Counted from the first letter of the stretch, positions 43,759-54,220 are shown. The stretch is 64,000 nt of DNA from Virgibacillus sp. MSP4-1 (GCF_010092505.1 NZ_CP048021.1:2480001-2544000); one strand, 5' to 3'. Notes: a model not told the origin generated them from the letters alone. Numbers and translations are program-made.

Positions 43759-45792
43759 GTGGCGAAAAACAACAATAAGAATCACACACAAAACAACAAA
43801 GAAGACGAACGTCTCACATCGGAAATCACTGACGAAAACGGTGAGCAATTATCCGAGCAAGACCTATTAGAGAAATACGATAAAGAAAGTAATTATCGAA
43901 AAAATATTGGCAAATGGGCCTGGATTGTTACATTCCTCGGGGTCTATTTAACTGTATTCCATTTATATACAGGCTTTTATGGAACCTTACAATCACAGAT
44001 TCAGGGTGCCGTCCACGTCGGTACAGCACTTGGGGTTATCTTTTTACTCTATCCCATTAAAAAAGGATTGCATAAAAATGGAATCCCATGGTACGACATT
44101 GTTTTAGCATTCACAGCGATTTTCGTAGGCTACTATAAAATTATTCAGTTTGATGCTATTTTGGATGCACGTGTTCACGGGTACTCATCACTTGATATTA
44201 TCATTTCAGTTTTAGGGGTACTCCTCTTATTAGAAGCAACCAGAAGATGTGTTGGTCTTCCGATTGTCATCGTTGCTTCCGTTACAATTCTATATGCTCT
44301 CTTCGGAAATTTAATTCCTGCCAATATGCTATCACACGCTGGCTTTTCGTTTGAAAAAGTATTTACGGATTTATGGTTCAGAGAAAATGCGGTATTTGGT
44401 ATTCCTGTACAGGTATCAGCGAAATTTATCTTTCTCTTCCTATTATTCGGGGTTTTATTAGTCCACACAGGTATTGGACAATTCTTTAATGATATTGCCT
44501 ATGCACTTACAGGCCGTTTTACAGGTGGTACAGCTAAAGCAGCTGTTGCAGCCAGCGCCATGCAGGGAATGGTATCAGGAAGCTCCATTGCAAATACGGT
44601 AGCTTCAGGATCCTTTACCATTCCAATGATGAAAAAGGCCAAATTCAAACCTGAGTTTGCCGCTGCGGCTGAGGCTTCGGCTTCAACCGGCGGACAACTG
44701 ATGCCACCAATCATGGGGGCTGCCGCCTTCATAATGATTGAATATACAGGTACAGACTACGCAACCATTATGCTGGCTGCATTAATTCCGTCTTTGCTTT
44801 ATTTTTCCGGCATTTTTATGGGCGCACACTTTGAGGCGAAAAAGCAGGGAATTGTCGGGATGCCCAAGGACCAGCTGCCAAGTGCGAAAAAACTACTGTT
44901 ATCCAAGGGCTTCATGCTCCTGCCACTGGTAGCTATCATCGGAACGCTGTTTGCAGGTTATACACCACAAAGAGCAGCCTTAATGGGAATCCTCGTTGCC
45001 TTCCTTGCCAGCTTTGTACGGAAAGATACACGAATGTCCTTCAAGAAAATTATTTTTGTACTTGAGCAGGGAACTCGTGTAGCGCTTCCTGTTATTGCGG
45101 CAGTTGGTACAGCCGGTATTATTGCCGGAGTTGTTGGAATGACAGGATTAGGAAGTAAGATTGCTTCCGGCATTATTGCCCTGTCACAGGGAATTCTGCC
45201 ACTAGCCCTGTTATTTACGATGATTGCCTGTATTATTTTAGGTATGGGGCTGCCGACCACAGCGAACTATGTTGTTACCGCAACCGTAGCAGCACCTGCC
45301 TTAATTAACGGATTTGGTGTGGATATGCTGTCCGCTCACTTATTTGTGTTCTACTTTGGTATTGTAGCAGATATCACTCCGCCTGTTTGTCTTGCAGCAT
45401 ATGCAGGTGCAGGGATTGCTCGAGCCAATCCGTTCAAGGCCGGAACAACAGCCGTCCGACTCGCGATCGCAGCCTTTATCATCCCATATATTTTTGTGTT
45501 CAACCCTATTCTCGTTCAATCGGGTGACTACACAACGATAGAACTGATTCTGGCTGTCATTACGGCTCTTATTGGTATGATGGGCGTAAGCAGCTCGGTG
45601 ATGGGATATTTCAAGCGCAAGGCTTTTGCCTGGGAGCGTATCGTCTTAGTCGCTGCAGGTCTAATGCTAATTTCACCAAACCACTATGTGGATATTTTAG
45701 GATTTGTTTTAATTGCCGTTGTGTGGCTCTTCCAATCTCGCCGGGAAGATGACATGCCTAAACAAGGACCCGGCCAGCCATTACAGGCATAA
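43759..45792 (+). CDS. TRAP transporter fused DctQM-type permease (TAXI-associated)
   Basis: Na+-dependent secondary importer permease in which the small 4-TM and large 12-TM subunits are one chain. About 677 residues: a hydrophilic N-terminus (1-40), about four TM (45-180) and a DctM-like section (about 190-650) with ASAMQGMVSGSSIANTVASGSF, EASASTGGQLMPPIMGAAAF and LGMGLPTTANYVV. The frame opens inside the terminator at 43708, but GTG 43759 has AAAGGTGG about 8 nt upstream and gives a sensible N-terminus. Substrate unknown; C4-dicarboxylates, glutamate and others are used by relatives. Confidence 0.93.
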   Translation: MAKNNNKNHTQNNKEDERLTSEITDENGEQLSEQDLLEKYDKESNYRKNIGKWAWIVTFLGVYLTVFHLYTGFYGTLQSQIQGAVHVGTALGVIFLLYPIKKGLHKNGIPWYDIVLAFTAIFVGYYKIIQFDAILDARVHGYSSLDIIISVLGVLLLLEATRRCVGLPIVIVASVTILYALFGNLIPANMLSHAGFSFEKVFTDLWFRENAVFGIPVQVSAKFIFLFLLFGVLLVHTGIGQFFNDIAYALTGRFTGGTAKAAVAASAMQGMVSGSSIANTVASGSFTIPMMKKAKFKPEFAAAAEASASTGGQLMPPIMGAAAFIMIEYTGTDYATIMLAALIPSLLYFSGIFMGAHFEAKKQGIVGMPKDQLPSAKKLLLSKGFMLLPLVAIIGTLFAGYTPQRAALMGILVAFLASFVRKDTRMSFKKIIFVLEQGTRVALPVIAAVGTAGIIAGVVGMTGLGSKIASGIIALSQGILPLALLFTMIACIILGMGLPTTANYVVTATVAAPALINGFGVDMLSAHLFVFYFGIVADITPPVCLAAYAGAGIARANPFKAGTTAVRLAIAAFIIPYIFVFNPILVQSGDYTTIELILAVITALIGMMGVSSSVMGYFKRKAFAWERIVLVAAGLMLISPNHYVDILGFVLIAVVWLFQSRREDDMPKQGPGQPLQA

Positions 45793-45795
45793 GTG

Positions 45796-45830
45796 AAACG
45801 GGAATGCTTTTGCATTCCCGTTTTCTTTTT
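45796..45830 (+). terminator. Terminator of the TRAP operon
   Basis: A 12-bp perfect stem (45796-45807 with 45812-45823), TTTT loop, then TCTTTTT. Confidence 0.93.
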
Positions 45831-45879
45831 ACTCTTAAAGTTTTATACTATTATTAGACTAAAAACAGAGGTGAGTTTG

Positions 45880-47112
45880 ATGAAGCAGGATATCATAAAA
45901 CGATTCACATCCTATGTCCAGGTGGATACCCAATCAAATGAGAACAACGAAGAATGCCCTTCCACACCAGGCCAGCTAACCTTGGCCAATCAGCTCGTAG
46001 AAGAATTAAAAGCAATCGGAATGAAAGAGGTTACCATTGACGAAAACGGCTATGTGATGGCTACCCTTCCTTCCAACACAGACAAAGAGATGAACACCAT
46101 TGGGTTTTTGGCTCACGTCGATACCGCAACCGATTTTACCGGTAAGAATGTTAAGCCACAGCTAGTGGAAAATTATGATGGTGAGGACATCCTCTTAAAT
46201 GAAGAATTACATATCGTTCTGTCACCTGAAGAGTATCCGAATCTTGCCAACTACAAAGGTCACACCCTGGTCACAACAGATGGCACCACTCTTCTTGGTG
46301 CAGACAACAAAGCTGGGGTAACAGAAATTATGACCGCCATGGATTTCCTCATTCAGCATCCGGAAATCAAACACGGCCCCATCAGAGTGGCCTTTACACC
46401 TGATGAAGAAATTGGCCGGGGACCGCATAAATTTGACGTGGAACGATTCAATGCCTCCTGTGCCTATACCGTGGATGGCGGTCCTTTAGGAGAGCTTCAA
46501 TACGAAAGCTTTAATGCCGCAGCTGCCAAAATGACGGTAAAAGGAAACAATGTTCATCCAGGAACAGCGAAAGATAAAATGGTGAATTCCATGAAAATAG
46601 CGATGGAACTGCATCAGCAATTACCGGAACAAGAAACCCCTGAACATACGGAAAACTATGAAGGATTCTATCATCTGCTTTCCTTTGAAGGGGATGTAGA
46701 ACAGAGCAGCCTGGCCTATATCATCCGTGATCATGATAAAGATAAATTTGAGTCGCGCAAACAGACCGTCAGACAGATTGTATCCAACATACAGCAAAAA
46801 TACGGCGAGGACGCGATTATTCTTGAAATGAAAGATCAATACTATAACATGCGGGATAAAATCGAACCTGTCAAAGAAATTGTGGACATCGCCTATGAAG
46901 CGATGGAAAATCTCGATATAGAACCGGTCGTGGAACCGATTCGCGGTGGAACAGATGGCTCACAGCTTTCCTATAAAGGACTGCCAACCCCGAATCTGTT
47001 TACAGGCGGCGAAAACTTCCATGGAAAATATGAGTTTGCATCCGTGGACCACATGGTAAAAGCAACAGAAACCATCATTGAGATAGCGCAATTGTTTGAG
47101 GAAAAGGCCTAG
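45880..47112 (+). CDS. pepT: Peptidase T (tripeptide aminopeptidase)
   Basis: Cytoplasmic dinuclear-zinc M20 exopeptidase that removes N-terminal residues from tripeptides. 410 residues from ATG 45880 ([19 protein letters not shown]), behind AGAGGTGAG; the open frame extends 29 codons upstream through the terminator. Zn ligand His and Asp in [12 protein letters not shown] (about 75), the DNKAGV stretch near 140, Glu pair in TPDEEIGRG (about 172) and the final [11 protein letters not shown]. Length matches PepT. It would finish degradation of peptides imported by OppA- and POT-type transporters. Confidence 0.95.
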   Translation: MKQDIIKRFTSYVQVDTQSNENNEECPSTPGQLTLANQLVEELKAIGMKEVTIDENGYVMATLPSNTDKEMNTIGFLAHVDTATDFTGKNVKPQLVENYDGEDILLNEELHIVLSPEEYPNLANYKGHTLVTTDGTTLLGADNKAGVTEIMTAMDFLIQHPEIKHGPIRVAFTPDEEIGRGPHKFDVERFNASCAYTVDGGPLGELQYESFNAAAAKMTVKGNNVHPGTAKDKMVNSMKIAMELHQQLPEQETPEHTENYEGFYHLLSFEGDVEQSSLAYIIRDHDKDKFESRKQTVRQIVSNIQQKYGEDAIILEMKDQYYNMRDKIEPVKEIVDIAYEAMENLDIEPVVEPIRGGTDGSQLSYKGLPTPNLFTGGENFHGKYEFASVDHMVKATETIIEIAQLFEEKA

Positions 47113-47165
47113 CAGCCTGACAACAAAAGGGTTTACTTGCCATTGGATTTGTATATGGAAACAGG

Positions 47166-47202
47166 AAGCATATCAGCCCGAATGAGCTGGTATGCTTTTT
47201 TA
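47166..47202 (+). terminator. Terminator of pepT
   Basis: AAGCATATCAGC (47166-47177) with GCTGGTATGCTT (47186-47197), one G-U pair, then TTTTTAT. Confidence 0.85.
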
Positions 47203-47383
47203 TCACGCTTGAATCGGCCTTAATACCACCACTGATTGAAGGTACACTTTTATGGTGTCTGCTCAGTCAGAAGGTAAATCATCTTTCCCCTATCTATGAT
47301 AAAATAGATAAAATGGATACTAGATAGTATATTTTATAAGAAATAGTAGAATCATGGAAATAAAAGCAATAAGGATGAAAAAT

Positions 47384-50300
47384 ATGATGGACTTAAACAA
47401 GGGAATGTTTACCCAGTCTGTTTATAGAAGAGGACTGCAATATTATAATCAGGGCCGTGTTGGTCAATTCACTCATTACGCTGACGAACACAGCTGGCGT
47501 ACGGCCGTTTTTGGCACGGAAGTTTATGACGTGGAAATCCAATTTACAAATAACGGAATCTCCTATTTTTGTGAGTGCCCAGCTCATGAAACCTATCATT
47601 CCTGCAAACATACCGTTGCAGCTTTTTTAGAGCTGGCTGATGTGATTCAAGATCCAATTGATAGAGAAGCCCTTCATCAGTTTCTTGGACAATTTGAAAG
47701 TGACATTTCGTTCAGAAGAAGGAGAATGAGCCGTCAACGGCCTGATCCGGCTACAGAAATGATTAAACTGTTCTCGGATTATATTGAAACATCTGATACG
47801 ACAAACGAGCCATCCATGATTGCCAGACCGTTAAAATGTGAATATATTATAAAAACCCATCAAAGAATTTGGGACTCTCCTCTGCTAACGGTTGAAATTA
47901 AAATTGGTGAACAAAGAACTTATGTAGTCAAGAAAATCCGTGAGCTGCTCAGCCACATTCAACAGCAAAAAGAGCTTATTTTCACAAAAAAGTTCACCTA
48001 TGATCCTAAAATTCATTACTTCAAGCAGGAAGATCAGGAGATTATCCAGCTATTAATGGAGATCTACACAAGCGAAAGCTTCTATCAGGGATCACGGAAT
48101 TTACAATACGGGTACATCGATCCAAGGGAAATGGTCATTCCTCCTCTGCATGCGGACCGTCTGCTACAAATGCTGCAGCATCGGGACTGTCAATTCAAAG
48201 GCGAAACAGGGACCTATACGGAATTTTATCGGTCAGATGAGGAACTTCCTTTTACTTTTGAGCTTGACCAAAACCAGCAGGCAAGCGGGTACAACCTTGA
48301 CTTACATTTCCTGAACTCTGCGGTCATTTTAGACGATTATCAATTTGTTCTTTCCGGCAATATTTTCTATAAGGTTGATCAAAAGCAGCTCGGGATTTTA
48401 AACGAAATGGGTAAAATTGTAAACCTGACGCATAACCGGACTTTGCCTATTAAAAAGGAGCAAATAGAGTCCTTCCTATCTCACGTCATGCCCAGCCTGA
48501 ATCAAATTGGTGATCTTCAGATTAAAGAACAAATCTCAAACGACATTATCCAGCCGCCTCTCCAGGCAAAGCTGTATCTTGATATTGATGAGGAGCACCT
48601 GACCGCCCGGCTTGAATATCATTATGAGGATTATACCTTCTATCCGTTCGGCAATTATAAGGATGAACGGCAGGAATCCAATCAGATTTTAATTCGCGAT
48701 ATGGAGAAAGAGCAGGAAGTGATGAACATCATCGAAACTGCGCCTTTTAAATATAACGGAAATGAATTATACATTGATGAGGAAGATGAGATTTTTTCCT
48801 TTCTTTATGATGTACTCCCTAAGCTTGAGGACAAAATCGCGATTTATACAACCAATCAGATCAAACAAATGATGCTGGAGGAACGACAATATCCTGATAT
48901 CCAGATTGATCTGGATGCAAATGAAAACTTCCTGGAAATTAACTTTGATTTTGAAGATATTCATCCTGATGAAATTCAGCATATCTTTCAGTCCATTACG
49001 GAGAAAAAGCGATACTATCGCCTGCCTAATGGTACATTTGTCCCTCTTGAGGATGACGCCTTTACTCCGATTTCCAAGCTGATGAATGAGCTGAATATAA
49101 ATCCCGAAAATATGGATGAAGGCCAGATTACCGTTCCTGCTTACCGGGGGATGCAGGTTGAAGAATACATGAACAAGGAAATTGGGGCCAAGTACAATAA
49201 GGCCTTCCGCCAGTTACTGCGGGATATTAAAACCCCGGATGAAAGTGAATATACGCTGCCGGAGAATTTAAATGCCGACTTGCGTGAGTATCAGAATGTC
49301 GGTTATCAATGGCTGAAGGGGCTGAGTCATTATCGCTTTGGCGGAATTTTAGCGGATGATATGGGGCTTGGTAAAACGCTACAGGCGATTGCCTTTCTAT
49401 TATCCGACTGGGAGGAGAAGCAATCAGAAAACGATCCGGCTCTCGTGGTCGCACCTGCCTCACTCGTCTATAACTGGAAAAGCGAATTTTCCAAGTTTGC
49501 GCCACAACTAAATGTGGTTGTCGTGAGTGGCAGCAGAGATGAACGAAGAGGAAAGCTGGAAAAGGCCACAGAAGCGGACGTCCTGGTGACTTCCTACCCT
49601 TCGTTAAGACAGGATATAGAAGTCTACCAGCCTATGACCTTTTCGACGATGATTCTGGACGAGGCCCAGGCGATTAAAAACCATTTAACCAAAACGGCTA
49701 AAGCAGTAAAATCGATCGTTGCTTCGAAGCGATTTGCTCTTAGCGGAACACCAATTGAGAATTCGCTGGATGAGCTATGGTCTATTTTTGATTGCTTAAT
49801 GCCCGGATTTTTCCCGAATAAAAAGACCTTTAATACACTGCCACAGGAGCAAATTTCCAGAATGAGCAGACCCTTTATCCTGCGCCGTCTGAAGCAGGAT
49901 GTATTAAAAGAACTTCCGGACAAGATCGAAACGGTTCACACCTCCGAATTAACAAAAGAGCAAAAGCAGCTTTACCTCGGTTATTTAGAACGAATACAGG
50001 GGGAAGCGGCCAATGCCATTGCAGCAGAAGGATTTCAAAAGAACCGGATGAAAATCCTGGCCGGTCTAACCAGGCTGCGTCAGCTGTGTTGCCACCCATC
50101 CTTGTTTATTGAGGATTATCAGGGTGAATCAGGCAAGCTCAATCAGCTGCTGGAAATCGTCGAAAATGCCCGGGAAAACAACCAGCGAATGCTTATCTTT
50201 TCCCAATTCTCAAGCATGCTGCAAATTATTCAGCAAAAGCTTACCGATGCCGGAATGGATGCCTTTTATCTGGATGGACAAACACCTTCCAAAGAACGGG

Positions 50301-50644
50301 TGGAAATGGCCGAGCGCTTTAACCAGGGAGAAAAGGAAATCTTCTTAATCTCTCTTAAAGCAGGCGGAACCGGCCTCAACCTGACAGGAGCAGCCACTGT
50401 CATCTTATATGATCTATGGTGGAATCCGGCCATTGAAGAACAGGCAGCCGGCCGCGCCCATCGCATCGGACAGAAAAAGGTCGTTCAGGTATTCCGTCTG
50501 ATTACTGAAGGAACCATTGAAGAAAAAATTTACTCCCTGCAGCAGAAAAAACGGGAACTGATTGAGAATGTCATACAGCCGGGAGAAACGATGTTTAAGA
50601 GCCTTAGTGAAGAGGAAATTAAGGAATTGCTAAGTATGAATTAA
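47384..50644 (+). CDS. SWIM zinc finger/SNF2 family DEAD-box-like helicase
   Basis: Large ATP-dependent DNA translocase of the SWI2/SNF2 type. About 1086 residues: a SWIM zinc finger (CECPAHETYHSCKHT, about 63-78 from the preferred start), a long middle region (about 100-600), then SNF2 helicase core (about 625-1070). Walker A in DDMGLGKT, Walker B ILDEAQAIKN, motif III SGTPIENS and motif VI QAAGRAHRIGQ are intact. The role in the cell is unknown; relatives such as Bacillus YwqA occur singly. ATG 47354 is the furthest start, but AAGG 9 nt before ATG 47384 (MMDLNKGMF) favours the latter. Confidence 0.93.
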   Translation: MMDLNKGMFTQSVYRRGLQYYNQGRVGQFTHYADEHSWRTAVFGTEVYDVEIQFTNNGISYFCECPAHETYHSCKHTVAAFLELADVIQDPIDREALHQFLGQFESDISFRRRRMSRQRPDPATEMIKLFSDYIETSDTTNEPSMIARPLKCEYIIKTHQRIWDSPLLTVEIKIGEQRTYVVKKIRELLSHIQQQKELIFTKKFTYDPKIHYFKQEDQEIIQLLMEIYTSESFYQGSRNLQYGYIDPREMVIPPLHADRLLQMLQHRDCQFKGETGTYTEFYRSDEELPFTFELDQNQQASGYNLDLHFLNSAVILDDYQFVLSGNIFYKVDQKQLGILNEMGKIVNLTHNRTLPIKKEQIESFLSHVMPSLNQIGDLQIKEQISNDIIQPPLQAKLYLDIDEEHLTARLEYHYEDYTFYPFGNYKDERQESNQILIRDMEKEQEVMNIIETAPFKYNGNELYIDEEDEIFSFLYDVLPKLEDKIAIYTTNQIKQMMLEERQYPDIQIDLDANENFLEINFDFEDIHPDEIQHIFQSITEKKRYYRLPNGTFVPLEDDAFTPISKLMNELNINPENMDEGQITVPAYRGMQVEEYMNKEIGAKYNKAFRQLLRDIKTPDESEYTLPENLNADLREYQNVGYQWLKGLSHYRFGGILADDMGLGKTLQAIAFLLSDWEEKQSENDPALVVAPASLVYNWKSEFSKFAPQLNVVVVSGSRDERRGKLEKATEADVLVTSYPSLRQDIEVYQPMTFSTMILDEAQAIKNHLTKTAKAVKSIVASKRFALSGTPIENSLDELWSIFDCLMPGFFPNKKTFNTLPQEQISRMSRPFILRRLKQDVLKELPDKIETVHTSELTKEQKQLYLGYLERIQGEAANAIAAEGFQKNRMKILAGLTRLRQLCCHPSLFIEDYQGESGKLNQLLEIVENARENNQRMLIFSQFSSMLQIIQQKLTDAGMDAFYLDGQTPSKERVEMAERFNQGEKEIFLISLKAGGTGLNLTGAATVILYDLWWNPAIEEQAAGRAHRIGQKKVVQVFRLITEGTIEEKIYSLQQKKRELIENVIQPGETMFKSLSEEEIKELLSMN

Positions 50645-50677
50645 GGTGCATAAATAATCGTTAAAGGTGCACACAGA

Positions 50678-50712
50678 AACAATGCCCATATTTACTGGGC
50701 ATTGTTTTTTTC
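50678..50712 (+). terminator. Terminator of the SNF2 gene
   Basis: An 11-bp perfect stem (50678-50688 with 50696-50706), then TTTTTT. Confidence 0.92.
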
Positions 50713-50834
50713 ATGCATTAACTGGGCCGTAATGCCCCCACTTATGGATGTTCATTTTATCGAAAATAATTATAAATGATTGTTCGTATTTTCATTCATT
50801 TGATTCCACGGTTGGTTCCATATCTGTTGGCTGT

Positions 50835-51303
50835 GAATCAACCGTGATGTGGCTTTTCTTGGAGGGTTCAAGGCTGCCTTGTTAGTGAATCCGCCGTGAT
50901 GTGTCCTCTCCCGGCAGTTTCAGTGCCCCCTGCTTCCTGAATCCGCCGTGATGCATCCCCTCTCGGCAGTTTCAGTGCTCTCTGCTTCCTGAATCCGCCG
51001 TGATGCATCCCCTCTCGGCAGTTTCAGTGCTCTCTGCTTCCTGAATCCGCCGTGATCGGTCTACTCTCGGCGGATTCATCACCCTCTTCCCGCCGATTCT
51101 GCCATGACCTGCCTTCTCTCGGAAGTTTCAGACTACTCTCACCCCCGAATATGCCATGACCCGCCTTCTCCCGGCGCATTCGGCACCCTCTCTACCCCCG
51201 AATCCCCCGTGACCAGGCACTTCTCTGCCGATTCACCACCATCCCGCCCACAAATCACCATGAATCCCACACACTCATAGCCCTATAAGATACACCCTCT
51301 GGA
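50835..51303. repeat. 52-bp tandem repeat array, nine units
   Basis: The anchor GAATCCGCCGTGA (or variant) begins at 50835, 50887, 50939, 50991, 51043, 51095, 51147, 51200 and about 51252; spacing is 52 bp, once 53. Units 3 and 4 (50939, 50991) are almost identical over 52 bp; outer units diverge. The unit at 51043 contains a perfect 10-bp inverted repeat (GAATCCGCCG with CGGCGGATTC, 51043-51077). GC-richer than the flanks, and no ORF runs across it in phase because 52 is not a multiple of three. The stretch 50713-50834 shows no gene. Confidence 0.9.
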
Positions 51304-51419
51304 AGCAGCCTAAAAACTACTTGATTCCCTTTGTTTCTTTCCGATACATAATTCCCCCTTAAAGGAAAAAAATATTTAAATGATTCTTCACCACTTTTTC
51401 CTGGAAAGGGGCACAAAGA

Positions 51420-52934
51420 ATGAAACAGAACTACACGGTTTTTTATACATCCCTTGCGATTCTTGGCATTCTGGTTTTGATTGGAATTATCATACCAACA
51501 GCCACAGAACAATTAACTGCAGGTATTCAGACCTTCATTTCAAATACCTTTGGATGGTACTACTTAATCATGGTCACTATACTTTTAATTATTTGCTTAT
51601 ATTTGTTAATCAGTCCCATCGGAAGGATTAAACTTGGCAAACAGGATGAAAAACCTGAATTTTCAAGACCTACCTGGATTGCTATGTTATTTAGTGCCGG
51701 CATGGGGATAGGACTTGTGTTTTACGGCACATCAGAACCAATTAGTCATTATGGCGTCAGCTCTCCAACGGGCGAAATTGGTACAGAGCAGGCAATAAAA
51801 GATTCATTGCGTTTCACCTTTTTTCATTGGGGAGTTCATGCGTGGAGTGTTTACGCCATTGTAGCGCTGGCCATTGCCTATTTTCATTTCAGACATGATC
51901 GTCTGGGATTGATCAGTGCTACCCTAAGGCCGGTACTCGGAGATCGGGTGGAAGGTCCGACCGGAAAAGCGATTGATGTATTTGCTGTATTGGCAACTGT
52001 GGTCGGAGTGGCAACATCGCTTGGTTTCGGTGCTGCGCAAATCAACGGGGGACTTTCATACCTTTTTGGAATTCCAGCAAACTTTTGGGTTCAATTCCTC
52101 ATCATTGCCATTGTCACAGTCTTATTTATGATTTCCGCCTGGTCCGGTTTAGGGAAGGGCATTAAGATTTTAAGTAATGCGAATATGGGACTTGCCGCTG
52201 CTCTTTTTGTTCTGACATTCATTTTTGGGCCATCATTACTGATCTTAAACCTGTTTACCAATACCGTCGGAAGCTACGTACAAACTCTTCCGCAAATGAG
52301 TTTCCGCATTGCACCGCTGAATCCGGATATTCGGGGATGGATTAATGGCTGGACCATCTTTTACTGGGCATGGTGGATCGCGTGGTCTCCTTTTGTCGGA
52401 ATTTTTATTGCCCGAGTTTCAAGAGGCCGCAGTATCCGGGAGTTTGTATTTTCCGTATTGCTCATTCCTTCTGTTGTTGTGTTTTTATGGTTTTCAACAT
52501 TTGGTACTTCAGCTATCAACCTTGAACATAATGGCATCGCTAAAATTTCAGAATTAGCAACAGAAGAATCATTGTTTGGCGTTTTTAACGAGTTTCCCTG
52601 GAGTATGGTCCTTTCGATCACCGCTATTCTTTTAGTCAGTACTTTTTTCATTACATCGGCGGACTCTGGTACGTACGTGTTAGGCATGATGACAACGAAT
52701 GGCTCTCTGTCGCCGAATATTAAAATTAAGCTGACTTGGGGGATTATGCTGTCAGCAACAGCCCTTGTTCTGCTTTATTCAGGAGGACTGCAGGCTTTGG
52801 AGAATATGATGATCATCGCCGCGCTCCCCTTTTCCATTATCATGGGCCTAATGACCGCCAGCCTGGTAAAGTCATTGTATAAGGAGTCTAAGGAACTGGG
52901 CATCGGACGGGTGAAAAAAAGGAAAAAATCCTGA
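51420..52934 (+). CDS. BCCT family compatible-solute transporter (OpuD-like)
   Basis: Na+-coupled importer for betaine, choline or a related trimethylammonium or ectoine-type solute. 504 residues with twelve hydrophobic segments. The conserved glycine-rich segment reads AGMGIGLVFYGTSEPISHYG (about 96-115), and the solute-site and coupling helix region reads WAWWIAWSPFVGIFIARVSRGRSIREF (about 318-344). The C-terminus is short and basic (VKKRKKS). ATG behind GGAAAGGGG. A 24-codon membrane ORF overlaps its stop (TGATG). Confidence 0.93.
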   Translation: MKQNYTVFYTSLAILGILVLIGIIIPTATEQLTAGIQTFISNTFGWYYLIMVTILLIICLYLLISPIGRIKLGKQDEKPEFSRPTWIAMLFSAGMGIGLVFYGTSEPISHYGVSSPTGEIGTEQAIKDSLRFTFFHWGVHAWSVYAIVALAIAYFHFRHDRLGLISATLRPVLGDRVEGPTGKAIDVFAVLATVVGVATSLGFGAAQINGGLSYLFGIPANFWVQFLIIAIVTVLFMISAWSGLGKGIKILSNANMGLAAALFVLTFIFGPSLLILNLFTNTVGSYVQTLPQMSFRIAPLNPDIRGWINGWTIFYWAWWIAWSPFVGIFIARVSRGRSIREFVFSVLLIPSVVVFLWFSTFGTSAINLEHNGIAKISELATEESLFGVFNEFPWSMVLSITAILLVSTFFITSADSGTYVLGMMTTNGSLSPNIKIKLTWGIMLSATALVLLYSGGLQALENMMIIAALPFSIIMGLMTASLVKSLYKESKELGIGRVKKRKKS

Positions 52935-53008
52935 TGATTGCTTTGCTCTGTGTCCTGGTTTTCCTGCCTGTTTCCATTTATTACAAACTAAGCCAGTCAC
53001 AACTTTAG
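52934..53008 (+). CDS. Possible 24-residue membrane peptide coupled to the BCCT gene
   Basis: ATG 52934-52936 shares its A with the BCCT stop TGA (TGATG). The reading frame encodes a hydrophobic stretch (MIALLCVLVFLPVSIYYK, then LSQSQL) that could form one membrane helix with a polar C-terminus. AAGGA lies 10 nt upstream. The frame ends at TAG 53006-53008. Very short ORFs arise by chance, but the stop-start overlap with a transporter and the single-helix profile resemble small regulatory or accessory subunits of transporters. Not recognised as a known family. Confidence 0.4.
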   Translation: MIALLCVLVFLPVSIYYKLSQSQL

Positions 53009-53035
53009 ACAAAAACAGGAAAAAGAAGCTATACT
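53006..53035 (+). promoter_or_regulatory. SigA-like promoter of the LLM oxidoreductase gene
   Basis: TAGACA (53006-53011), 18-bp spacer, TATACT (53030-53035). Confidence 0.55.
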
Positions 53036-53068
53036 AGGATACAAAGATGAAAACAGGAGTGTGCATAG

Positions 53069-54082
53069 ATGTCTAAAGTGAAGCGCTTTAAAAATATACC
53101 CTTATCCATTCTTGACCTGGCTCCGATTACGGAAGAAGGAACAGCTCGGGAATCTATTCAAAACAGCGTAGAGTTGGCTAAGCGTGCGGAACAATGGGGC
53201 TTTCACCGCTACTGGCTGGCTGAGCATCATAATATGCCCGGTATTGCCAGTTCTGCTACATCCGTTCTTATGGGACATATCGCCGGAGCAACGGAATCGA
53301 TTCGTGTTGGTTCCGGAGGTGTGATGCTGCCCAACCATGCTCCGCTCGTCATTGCAGAGCAGTTCGGAACCCTCGAATCCATTTATCCCGGAAGAATTGA
53401 TCTGGGATTGGGCCGGGCACCAGGCACAGATCAGGCCACAAGCTATGCCCTTAGACGTACTTTGAACAGCAGTCCTGAAGAATTCCCTCAGCAGGTAGCA
53501 GAGCTGCAGCATTATTTTAAAGAGACACCTACCGCCCGGGTCAAAGCCTATCCCGGACAAGGATTAAAAATTCCTATCTGGCTCCTGGGCTCCAGCGGCT
53601 TCAGCGCCCGTCTTTCGGCACAAATGGGACTTCCTTTCTCGTTTGCCAGTCACTTTTCGCCGGATTATACTTTGCCAGCTCTAAAAATTTATCGGGATAA
53701 CTTCAAGCCATCCAATGAATGGAAGGAGCCTTATGCGATGGTAGGTGTAAATGTGATTGCAGCCGATACAGAAGAAAGAGCAAAATGGCTGGCAACCTCA
53801 CAGCAGCAGCAATTCCTAAGCTTAGGAAGAGGCGAAGCGACCCCATTAAAAGCACCTGTGGAGGATATTCATGCTGTCGCTTCAAGCTATGAGCAAGCAG
53901 CCCTGCAAAAATCCCTGGATCCACGCACCACGATTGTAGGAACAAAAGAAACCGTACAGAAAAAACTGCAAAACTTCTTAGAGGAAACCAATGCAGATGA
54001 AATCATCATTAACTCTCAGATCTATTATCAGGAGGACCGCCTGCGTTCTTATGAAATCGTTGCGGAGTTAATGGAGTCATGA
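53069..54082 (+). CDS. LLM class flavin-dependent oxidoreductase (luciferase-like)
   Basis: FMN-dependent monooxygenase-type protein with a TIM-barrel luciferase fold. 337 residues beginning [19 protein letters not shown] and including [20 protein letters not shown], the [13 protein letters not shown] motif (about 110-122) and the substrate-cap region. It is of the YwcH/MsnO8 group, whose physiological substrate is generally unknown. ATG behind ACAGGAG. Own promoter and terminator. Confidence 0.92.
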   Translation: MSKVKRFKNIPLSILDLAPITEEGTARESIQNSVELAKRAEQWGFHRYWLAEHHNMPGIASSATSVLMGHIAGATESIRVGSGGVMLPNHAPLVIAEQFGTLESIYPGRIDLGLGRAPGTDQATSYALRRTLNSSPEEFPQQVAELQHYFKETPTARVKAYPGQGLKIPIWLLGSSGFSARLSAQMGLPFSFASHFSPDYTLPALKIYRDNFKPSNEWKEPYAMVGVNVIAADTEERAKWLATSQQQQFLSLGRGEATPLKAPVEDIHAVASSYEQAALQKSLDPRTTIVGTKETVQKKLQNFLEETNADEIIINSQIYYQEDRLRSYEIVAELMES

Positions 54083-54107
54083 CTTCATAATGAAAATAAA
54101 TTTCTAG

Positions 54108-54148
54108 AATAGCCTATCAAATCATTGTGTTTGATAGGCTATTTTATG
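54108..54148 (+). terminator. Terminator of the LLM gene
   Basis: A 14-bp perfect stem (54108-54121 with 54130-54143), then TTTAT. Confidence 0.88.
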
Positions 54149-54220
54149 GATAGATCCTTTTTGAAGAAGATCGATGGTAAAAATAGGGGTATTAGTAGAT
54201 TGAATGGCTTTATGAGGGCG

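Noticed and set aside
43572-43775. Minus-strand ORF over the TAXI/TRAP junction
   Set aside because: It crosses the terminator and the start of the TRAP gene, with no ribosome site or homology.
45793-45879. Upstream extension of pepT to the first possible start
   Set aside because: It would run through the TRAP terminator and add 29 residues that PepT lacks; ATG 45880 has the ribosome site.
50835-51303. Array resembling a CRISPR locus
   Set aside because: The whole 52-bp unit is conserved with no unique spacers, no cas genes are near, and the anchor is imperfect.
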